Origin: Novosphingobium mathurense
Lineage (GTDB): Bacteria; Pseudomonadota; Alphaproteobacteria; Sphingomonadales; Sphingomonadaceae
NCBI RefSeq assembly: GCF_900168325.1
Contig: NZ_FVZE01000006.1
Coordinates: 62,001-126,000, forward strand
DNA: 64,000 bases
Reading direction: 5' to 3'
In this document: piece by piece, positions 58,089 through 64,000 of the stretch
How the letters are laid out: every line of letters starts with the position of its first letter
Numbering within the stretch: the first letter of the stretch is position 1
Translations under genes and position numbers: made by a program
Notes under the pieces: generated by a model
Databases searched by the model: none
What the model was told of the DNA's origin: nothing
The model's input: only the letters and a program-made list of their open reading frames with translations

Positions 58089-59153
58089 ATGAATTTGGGC
58101 AAAACCGCACGCGCCGCGAGCCATACCGCAAAGGCTCTGGGCCTGTCCCTTGGAAGCATCATGGCTGGTGCAGTCATGGCACCCCAGGCGGCACTGGCCG
58201 CCGCGGCATCCGAACCTGCCGCCGCCGCGACTGCGGACGCCGCCGCTTCTGCCGGCAGCTATACGCCGATGGCCCCGACTCCGGGAATCGGCATGCCCGT
58301 CGAAGGCGGCATCGGCTTCCAGCAGCAGTTCTCCAAGCTCGGTGAATACGGCGAGTGGATCCACAACTCGGTGTTGCTCCCGATCATCGCCGTGATCACC
58401 GTGTTCGTGCTGCTGCTGCTCGTCGTCATCATTGTGCGCTTCAACCGTCGCGCCAACCCGGTGCCTTCGAAGACCAGCCACAACACGCTGCTCGAAGTGG
58501 TCTGGACGCTGGTGCCCGTGCTGATCCTCATCGGCATCGCGGTTCCCTCGATCGACCTGCTGGCCAAGCAGTACAAGCCCGCCCCGAAGGGCGCGCTGAC
58601 CATCAAGGTCACCGGCAACCAGTGGTTCTGGACTTATGGCTATCCCGACAATGGTGAGTTCGAGGTCGTCTCGAACATGCTCAATGTCCCGGGGCAGCCG
58701 ACCATCAACAACGGCGTGCGCGAAGTCGGTTCCGAGCCCTGGGACGGCCCGTCGCACCTCGAGGTCGACAACCGCATGGTCGTTCCGGTCGGCGAACCGA
58801 TCCGTCTGCAGATCACCGCTTCGGACGTGATCCACTCGTTCGCCGTGCCTTCGCTCTGGTTCAAGCTGGACGCGGTTCCGGGCCGGATCAACGAGAAGGT
58901 CCTCTTCGTCGAGAAGCCGGGCGTCTATTACGGCCAGTGCTCCGAGCTTTGCGGCGCGAAGCACGGCTACATGCCGATCGCGGTCGAGGCTCTGCCGCGC
59001 GACAAGTATGACGCCTGGGTGCTGACGCATGCCGGCGGCAAGATCGACGGTCAGGCGACCGCCGCATCCGAGACCGATTACCTGCCGGGTGAAGAGCCCG
59101 CCGGCGATGCTTCGGAGGCTCCGGCCGCCGACGCCACTGCTGCCGCCGAATAA
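58089..59153 (+). CDS. ctaC: Cytochrome c oxidase subunit II
   Basis: This subunit carries the CuA centre that accepts electrons from cytochrome c. It has 354 residues. An Ala-rich signal peptide (about 1-38) is followed by two membrane helices (about 95-120 and 135-160). The CuA ligands are seen as VIHSFAVPSLW (His) and YYGQCSELCGAKHGYMPI (two Cys, His, Met). The C-terminal tail is long and Ala/Glu-rich (from about 320). It is the first gene of the aa3-type oxidase operon. Confidence 0.96.
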   Translation: MNLGKTARAASHTAKALGLSLGSIMAGAVMAPQAALAAAASEPAAAATADAAASAGSYTPMAPTPGIGMPVEGGIGFQQQFSKLGEYGEWIHNSVLLPIIAVITVFVLLLLVVIIVRFNRRANPVPSKTSHNTLLEVVWTLVPVLILIGIAVPSIDLLAKQYKPAPKGALTIKVTGNQWFWTYGYPDNGEFEVVSNMLNVPGQPTINNGVREVGSEPWDGPSHLEVDNRMVVPVGEPIRLQITASDVIHSFAVPSLWFKLDAVPGRINEKVLFVEKPGVYYGQCSELCGAKHGYMPIAVEALPRDKYDAWVLTHAGGKIDGQATAASETDYLPGEEPAGDASEAPAADATAAAE

Positions 59154-59183
59154 GCCCGCATTCAAGGACAGGGTCACCAGAAC

Positions 59184-60869
59184 ATGGCAACCACAGCCCC
59201 AGAACACTTCCCGGCGCACTCCGACGATCACGCGCACGACCATGACCACAAGCCGGGCTTCTTCGCCCGCTGGTTCATGTCCACCAACCACAAGGACATC
59301 GGCACGATGTACCTGATCTTCGCGATCATCGCGGGGATCATCGGTGGTGCCTTCTCCGGCATGATGCGTGTCGAGCTGGCCCAGCCGGGCATCCAGTACC
59401 TGGACACTTTCGCCAAGTGGTTCGGCGCGGTTAACCCGGACTTCAACTCGACGCTGCACGTCTGGAACGTCCTGATCACCGCACACGGCCTGATCATGGT
59501 CTTCTTCATGGTCATGCCCGCGATCATCGGCGGCTTCGGCAACTGGTTCGTCCCGATCATGATCGGCGCGCCGGACATGGCGTTCCCGCGCATGAACAAC
59601 ATCTCGTTCTGGCTGACCGTCGCGGGTTTCTGCTCGCTGCTGTGCTCCGCCTTCGTGCCGGGCGGCACGGGCCTGGGCGCCGGCACCGGCTGGACCGTCT
59701 ATGCGCCGCTGTCGACCACCGGCTCGCCCGGACCTGCCGTCGACTTCGGCATTTTTGCGCTGCACCTTTCCGGTGCCGGCTCGATCATGGGCGCGATCAA
59801 CTTCATCACCACCATCTTCAACATGCGCGCACCTGGCATGACCATGCACAAGATGCCGCTGTTCGTGTGGTCGGTGCTCGTCACCGCGTTCCTGCTGCTG
59901 CTCGCACTGCCGGTTCTGGCCGCGGCGATCACCATGCTGCTGACCGACCGCAACTTCGGCACCACCTTCTTCGATCCTTCGGGCGGTGGCGATCCGGTCC
60001 TGTACCAGCACCTGTTCTGGTTCTTCGGTCACCCCGAAGTGTACATCATGATCCTGCCGGGCTTCGGCATCATCTCGCAGATCGTCTCGACCTTCTCGAA
60101 GAAGCCGGTGTTCGGCTACCTCGGCATGGCCTACGCCATGGTCGCGATCGGCGTGGTCGGCTTCATCGTGTGGGCGCACCACATGTACACCACCGGCCTT
60201 TCGGTTAACACGAAGATGTACTTCACCGCGGCGACCATGGTCATCGCAGTTCCGACCGGCATCAAGATCTTCTCGTGGATCGCGACGATGTGGGGTGGCT
60301 CGATCACCTTCAAGTCGCCGATGGTCTGGGCGATCGGCTTCATCTTCCTGTTCACCGTCGGCGGCGTGACCGGCGTCGTGCTCGCCAACGGCGGCATCGA
60401 CGACAACCTGCACGACACCTACTACGTCGTGGCGCACTTCCACTACGTTCTCTCGCTGGGTGCAGTGACCGCGCTCTTCGCCGGGTTCTACTACTGGTTC
60501 CCGAAGATGAGCGGCCGCATGCACTCCGAGTTCCTGGCGCATGTCCACTTCTGGGTGTTCTTCGTCGGCGTGAACCTGATCTTCTTCCCGATGCACTTCC
60601 TCGGGCTGCAGGGCATGCCGCGTCGCTACCCCGACTACGCCGAGGCCTATGCGCACTGGAACCAGATCGCGACCGACGGCTACATGATCATGGCGGCTTC
60701 GCTGGTGATCTGGTTCGCCAACATTGCCTACGCGTTCGTCGCCGGCAAGAAGGCTGAAGACAACTACTGGGGCGAAGGTGCGACCACGCTCGAGTGGACC
60801 CTGTCGAGCCCGCCGCCGTTCCACCAGTTCGAGACGCTTCCGGTTATCGAGGAAGTGCATCACCACTGA
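59184..60869 (+). CDS. ctaD: Cytochrome c oxidase subunit I
   Basis: This is the catalytic heme a / heme a3-CuB subunit, 561 residues with 12 membrane helices. Motifs include [17 protein letters not shown] (heme a His), [18 protein letters not shown] (CuB His-Tyr cross-link), [12 protein letters not shown] (CuB His pair) and [11 protein letters not shown] (heme a3 and heme a His). A His-rich N-terminus (about 8-22) may be a metal-binding tail. This is an A-type oxidase by its HPEVY motif. The operon continues through assembly genes. Confidence 0.98.
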   Translation: MATTAPEHFPAHSDDHAHDHDHKPGFFARWFMSTNHKDIGTMYLIFAIIAGIIGGAFSGMMRVELAQPGIQYLDTFAKWFGAVNPDFNSTLHVWNVLITAHGLIMVFFMVMPAIIGGFGNWFVPIMIGAPDMAFPRMNNISFWLTVAGFCSLLCSAFVPGGTGLGAGTGWTVYAPLSTTGSPGPAVDFGIFALHLSGAGSIMGAINFITTIFNMRAPGMTMHKMPLFVWSVLVTAFLLLLALPVLAAAITMLLTDRNFGTTFFDPSGGGDPVLYQHLFWFFGHPEVYIMILPGFGIISQIVSTFSKKPVFGYLGMAYAMVAIGVVGFIVWAHHMYTTGLSVNTKMYFTAATMVIAVPTGIKIFSWIATMWGGSITFKSPMVWAIGFIFLFTVGGVTGVVLANGGIDDNLHDTYYVVAHFHYVLSLGAVTALFAGFYYWFPKMSGRMHSEFLAHVHFWVFFVGVNLIFFPMHFLGLQGMPRRYPDYAEAYAHWNQIATDGYMIMAASLVIWFANIAYAFVAGKKAEDNYWGEGATTLEWTLSSPPPFHQFETLPVIEEVHHH

Positions 60870-60885
60870 GAACGCAACCGCGCGT

Positions 60886-60967
60886 CATTGCGGGTATGAA
60901 CGAAGCAATCCAGGGCCTCCTTCGCGAGCCGCTCTGGATTGCTTCGGCGCATTGGCGCCTCGCAATG
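60886..60967. repeat. Sphingomonad-type long inverted repeat within the cox operon
   Basis: An 82-base element sits between ctaD and ctaB. GAAGCAATCCAG (60902-60913) pairs perfectly with CTGGATTGCTTC (60934-60945), and outer CATTGCG (60886-60892) pairs with CGCAATG (60961-60967). Elements with this core are common intergenic repeats in sphingomonads. Inside a transcript it would form a stable stem-loop. Confidence 0.75.
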
Positions 60968-60998
60968 TTGGCCCTTGTGAGTGTAAGATCCTAAGATC

Positions 60999-61913
60999 AT
61001 GTCCGTGACGAGTCCCAGTTCAGCGCAGCAGCTTCCGGCCGATTGGCGCGATCTCTTCGCGCTGACCAAGCCGCGCGTGATGAGCCTGGTGATCTTCACC
61101 GGCCTTTGCGGGCTGCTGGCCGCGCCCGAACGCATCCACCCGGTTCTCGCCTTCACCGCGATCCTGTGCATCGCGATGGGTGCAGGCGGCGCCGCCGCGC
61201 TCAACCAGTGGTGGGAAGCCGATCTCGACGCGGGCATGAAGCGCACCGCGAACCGTCCGCTGCCGCAAGGGCGGCTTGACCGCACGACCGCGCGCGATTT
61301 CGGCGGCGTGCTGTGTGCCGCTTCGGTATTCCTCATGGGTTTTGCGATCAGTTGGCTGGCTGCCGCGATCCTGGCGCTGTCGATTGCCTACTACGCCGTC
61401 GTCTACACGATGTGGCTCAAGCCGCGCACGCCGCAGAACATCGTCATCGGTGGTGGCGCCGGGGCCTTTCCGCCGCTGATCGGCTGGGTTGCGGCCACCG
61501 GGCACATCACGCTGATGCCGGTCGTGCTTTTCGCCATCATCTTCATGTGGACGCCGCCGCACTTCTGGGCGCTCGCGCTATTCGTGAAGAGCGACTACGC
61601 CAAGGTCGGCATTCCGATGATGCCGGTCGTCGCCGGTGAAAAGTCGACCCGCCGCCAGATCCTCGCCTACGCCGTCCTGCTCCTGCCGCTCAGCGTCGTC
61701 CCCTGGTGGATCGGTGGCACGCACGGGGTCTACGGCATTTCCGCCATCGTCCTGTCCACCCTGTTCCTCGCGCTCTCGGTCCGTGTCGGCCTGCGCGAAA
61801 AGGACGGGCCGGAGGACACGATGAAGCCGGAAAAGCAGCTCTTCGCCTATTCGGTAATCTATCTCTTCGCACTCTTCGCAGCGCTCGTCGTCGACCGCTT
61901 CGTGGTCATCTGA
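60999..61913 (+). CDS. ctaB: Protoheme IX farnesyltransferase (heme O synthase)
   Basis: This is an integral membrane prenyltransferase of 304 residues that converts heme B to heme O for the oxidase. It has about nine helices. The prenyl-diphosphate motif is [25 protein letters not shown], and the second loop is [33 protein letters not shown]. It follows the repeat element and precedes a small membrane protein gene. Confidence 0.97.
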   Translation: MSVTSPSSAQQLPADWRDLFALTKPRVMSLVIFTGLCGLLAAPERIHPVLAFTAILCIAMGAGGAAALNQWWEADLDAGMKRTANRPLPQGRLDRTTARDFGGVLCAASVFLMGFAISWLAAAILALSIAYYAVVYTMWLKPRTPQNIVIGGGAGAFPPLIGWVAATGHITLMPVVLFAIIFMWTPPHFWALALFVKSDYAKVGIPMMPVVAGEKSTRRQILAYAVLLLPLSVVPWWIGGTHGVYGISAIVLSTLFLALSVRVGLREKDGPEDTMKPEKQLFAYSVIYLFALFAALVVDRFVVI

Positions 61914-61924
61914 GGACCCTGCCC

Positions 61925-62053
61925 ATGGCCGATAACGATCCTACCCCGCGCACGCCCGAGGACATCCGCAAGAGCCGCAACCGGGTTCTTGCCCTCAGCC
62001 TTGCGGCATTCGTGATCCTCGTGTTCTTCATCTCGATCGCCAAGATGAGCTGA
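61925..62053 (+). CDS. 42-residue single-helix membrane protein
   Basis: This small gene encodes a 42-residue protein: a polar N-terminus (MADNDPTPRTPEDIRKSRNR) and one membrane helix (about 22-38, VLALSLAAFVILVFFISIAK). It lies between ctaB (11-base gap) and ctaG (5-base gap), where alphaproteobacteria often have a tiny protein. It may be an oxidase accessory or assembly subunit; this is inferred from context. Confidence 0.75.
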   Translation: MADNDPTPRTPEDIRKSRNRVLALSLAAFVILVFFISIAKMS

Positions 62054-62058
62054 ACTGC

Positions 62059-62649
62059 ATGACGGCCGTGACCCACCAGCAGCGCAGCAACAGGAAGACG
62101 GCCTTCATCGCGCTTGCGATTGCGCTGGGGATGCTCGGCCTGGGCTACGCTTCGGTTCCGCTCTACCGGATCTTCTGCCAGGTCACCGGCTACGGGGGCA
62201 CCACCAAGCGGGTGGACGCAACGCAGGCGGCCACCGTCAAGGACAGCGGCCGGACCATCACCGTGCGCTTCGATGCCAATGTCGCGCGTGACATGCCGTG
62301 GGATTTCAAGCCCCTGCAGGTTACCGACACCGTCTCGATCGGTGCGCGCGACATGGCGCTGTTCTGGGCGAAGAACGATTCGGACCAGACCGTCACCGGC
62401 ACCGCCAGCTTCAACGTGGAGCCGGAACAGGCGGCAAAATACTTCAACAAGATCCAGTGCTTCTGCTTCACCGAACAGACCCTGAAACCGGGCGAGGAAG
62501 TGCGCATGCCGGTGCTGTATTACATCGATCCGGCCATCCTCGACGATCCCGACAACAAGGACGTTGAGCTGATAACGCTCAGCTATACCTTCCACGTCAC
62601 ATCGATCGGGGATGCAAAGACACTGGACCGCGAACAAACTGGCGGTTAA
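62059..62649 (+). CDS. ctaG: Cytochrome c oxidase assembly protein CtaG/Cox11
   Basis: This 196-residue protein inserts copper into the CuB site of subunit I. One membrane helix (about 15-36, with LGYASVPLYRIFCQ) anchors a periplasmic domain. The Cu ligands are in FNKIQCFCFTEQTL (CFCF motif), preceded by FNVEPEQAAKYF. Downstream YFIDPA-like LYYIDPAILDDPDNKDV is typical of the family. Confidence 0.96.
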   Translation: MTAVTHQQRSNRKTAFIALAIALGMLGLGYASVPLYRIFCQVTGYGGTTKRVDATQAATVKDSGRTITVRFDANVARDMPWDFKPLQVTDTVSIGARDMALFWAKNDSDQTVTGTASFNVEPEQAAKYFNKIQCFCFTEQTLKPGEEVRMPVLYYIDPAILDDPDNKDVELITLSYTFHVTSIGDAKTLDREQTGG

Positions 62650-62728
62650 GGGCCGCATGGGAAACCTGCGTGCCGGCCCCGCCGGATGCGCTCGTGTGAC
62701 ATATTCGATAAACGGGGACGAAGGCACC

Positions 62729-63550
62729 ATGGCCGGTACCAAGCACCACGATTACCATATTCTTCCGCCGGACATCGTTCCGCTGGCGACTACGATCGGC
62801 GCCTTCACCTTCACCTCGGGCATGGTTCTGTTCATGCACGACATGCCGGGCGGCCACTTCGTGCCGTGGCTGGGCATGGCGCTGCTGTTGGCCTCGATGT
62901 TCGCCTGGTTCTCGAAGATCGTGAAGGAAGCGCATGCCGGCGATCACACGCCGGTCGTGCAGCTTCACCAGCGCTATGGCATGATCCTGTTCATCGCTTC
63001 GGAAGTGATGTTCTTCGTCGGCTGGTTCTGGGCCTTCTTCGACTTCTCGCTGTTCCCCTCGACCATTGCGGACGTGGTCGGCGGCCAGTGGCCGCCCAAG
63101 GCGATCGAAGCGGTCATGGATCCCTTCGACCTGCCGCTGCTCAACACCCTGATCCTGCTCTGCTCGGGCACGACCGTCACCTGGGCGCATCACGCGCTGA
63201 TCCACGGTGACCGCGAAGGCCTGAAGAAGGGCCTCTGGGCGACCGTGCTGCTCGGCCTGCTGTTCACCTCGATCCAGGCATACGAGTACGTCCACGCGCC
63301 GTTCCCCTTCGGCCAGAACACCTACGGTTCGGCCTTCTACATGGCGACCGGGTTCCACGGCTTCCACGTCATCGTCGGCACGATCATGCTGATCGTCTGC
63401 CTGATCCGCGCCTACAAGGGTGACTTCACCCCGCGCCAGCACTTCGGCTTCGAAGCGGCGGCATGGTATTGGCACTTCGTCGACGTCGTGTGGCTGTTCC
63501 TCTTCGTTGCAGTCTACATCTGGGGTGGCTGGGGTTACCCGATCCACTGA
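62729..63550 (+). CDS. ctaE: Cytochrome c oxidase subunit III
   Basis: This is a 273-residue membrane subunit with seven helices. RYGMILFIASEVMFFVGWFWAFFDFSL (with the conserved Glu), TTVTWAHHAL and the C-terminal FGFEAAAWYWHFVDVVWLFLFVAVYIWGGW are diagnostic. ATG 62729 gives MAGTKHHDYHILPPDIVPL, a standard alphaproteobacterial start. It completes the core of the aa3-type oxidase. Confidence 0.97.
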   Translation: MAGTKHHDYHILPPDIVPLATTIGAFTFTSGMVLFMHDMPGGHFVPWLGMALLLASMFAWFSKIVKEAHAGDHTPVVQLHQRYGMILFIASEVMFFVGWFWAFFDFSLFPSTIADVVGGQWPPKAIEAVMDPFDLPLLNTLILLCSGTTVTWAHHALIHGDREGLKKGLWATVLLGLLFTSIQAYEYVHAPFPFGQNTYGSAFYMATGFHGFHVIVGTIMLIVCLIRAYKGDFTPRQHFGFEAAAWYWHFVDVVWLFLFVAVYIWGGWGYPIH

Positions 63551-63552
63551 TC

Positions 63553-63942
63553 ATGGCTGACAGCCACGAATCGAACACTGGAGGGCAGCCGGAGATCGCT
63601 TCGGCTGCCCTTTTCGGTCTTTGCCCCAAGTGCGGTGCGCGCACCCTGTTCGCCGGGTTGGCCTCGTTCGCTCCGCGGTGCCGTGCCTGTGGGCTGGATT
63701 ACGCGCAGTTCAACGTCGGCGACGGGCCCGCGGCCTTTCTCACCCTGATCGTGGGGGCGGTGATCGCCATTCTCGCGATCTGGGTGCAGCTTTCGTTCGA
63801 GCCGCCGTTCTGGGTCCATGCCCTGCTGTGGATCCCCCTATCGACCGCGCTGGTCATCGGCGGGCTGCGAATCGCCAAGGCCTGGCTGCTCGGCGCCGAG
63901 TATCGCCGCCGTGCCGGTGAAGGCCGGCTCAAGGAAGACTGA
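63553..63942 (+). CDS. DUF983 family small membrane protein
   Basis: This 129-residue protein begins with a soluble part containing two CxxC pairs (LCPKCGARTLF and CRACGLDY) and then two membrane helices (about 60-80 and 88-105). DUF983 is often found beside cytochrome oxidase genes in alphaproteobacteria. The zinc-ribbon-like N-terminus suggests metal binding or a role in assembly, but the function is not established. It starts two bases after the ctaE stop. Confidence 0.88.
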   Translation: MADSHESNTGGQPEIASAALFGLCPKCGARTLFAGLASFAPRCRACGLDYAQFNVGDGPAAFLTLIVGAVIAILAIWVQLSFEPPFWVHALLWIPLSTALVIGGLRIAKAWLLGAEYRRRAGEGRLKED

Positions 63943-63953
63943 CGGGAGCCCTC

Positions 63954-64000
63954 ATGCGCAAATTTCCGATATTCGCGACGCTTGTCGTGCTGGTGGCCGT
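63954..64000 (+). CDS. SURF1 family protein, 5' end only
   Basis: The window ends 47 bases into this gene. The start ATG at 63954 follows GGGAG, and the readable residues MRKFPIFATLVVLVAV match the membrane-anchor start of SURF1-like assembly factors. SURF1 usually follows the DUF983 gene in sphingomonad cox operons. The assignment rests mainly on context. Confidence 0.55.
   Translation, partial: MRKFPIFATLVVLVA

Noticed and set aside
57909..60866. A 985-residue open frame on the minus strand opposite the cytochrome oxidase genes
   Set aside because: It mirrors the codon bias of ctaC and ctaD on the other strand. Its translation is rich in Arg, His and Asp without any recognisable domain, and it has no ribosome-binding site.

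Overview
The window is about 64 kb of high-GC chromosomal DNA. Gene content points to an alphaproteobacterium of the Sphingomonadales, most likely Novosphingobium or a close relative. The reasons are the ctaC-ctaD-ctaB-ctaG-ctaE-DUF983-SURF1 oxidase order, a sphingomonad-type inverted repeat (core GAAGCAATCCAG / CTGGATTGCTTC), a Caulobacter/sphingomonad-type TonB receptor, tandem pirins and catabolic acyl-CoA and Rieske genes. The genus is inferred from content, not from a database match. An ectoine/hydroxyectoine operon suggests a salt-exposed, perhaps marine, lifestyle.

Layout. 0-9.7 kb: prfA and hisS (minus), an M61 peptidase, ppa, a DUF1326/DUF2182 pair with metal-ligand-rich sequences, a succinate-semialdehyde dehydrogenase and a DUF2889 protein. 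9.7-18.5 kb: a catabolic region. First comes a 3-methylcrotonyl-CoA-carboxylase-like pair with a MaoC hydratase, behind a palindrome that overlaps a possible promoter. Then come a TetR regulator, a Dabb-PASTA fusion, a Rieske oxygenase, an ABM protein, an MDR reductase and a SnoaL-like protein. 18.5-23.7 kb: tRNA-Gly, fumC, and a redox-stress-like run of two pirins, an OsmC and a hydrolase-OsmC fusion. 23.7-35.4 kb: a TonB receptor with a periplasmic tyrosine-phosphatase-like protein, YjbQ, a cytochrome b / molybdopterin oxidoreductase pair, serine deaminase with an AGCS amino-acid symporter, and wecB-wecC for UDP-ManNAcA.

35.4-43.4 kb: a long gene-poor stretch, dcd, then ectA-ectB-ectC-ectD-ask, a convergent orphan histidine kinase and tRNA-Val. 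43.5-51.1 kb: LysR plus a siderophore-type TonB receptor, a TlpA-like lipoprotein thioredoxin whose start nearly touches that of argH, an LptM-like lipoprotein, lysA and a siroheme-synthase-like gene. 51.2-53.3 kb: a compact three-gene unit that I cannot assign to a known system. It encodes a 57-residue peptide, a 325-residue protein and a 303-residue cupin-like protein that looks like a metal-binding paralogue of the second. 53.3-57.9 kb: minus-strand housekeeping genes pyrE, pdxJ, acpS, lepB, a DUF3089 protein and ruvX. 58.0-64.0 kb: the aa3-type cytochrome c oxidase operon, ending inside SURF1.

The best candidate for something undescribed is the 51.2-53.3 kb unit. Next are the Dabb-PASTA fusion, the DUF1326/DUF2182 pair and the receptor/phosphatase pair. 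No CRISPR array, prophage, insertion sequence or rRNA was seen.
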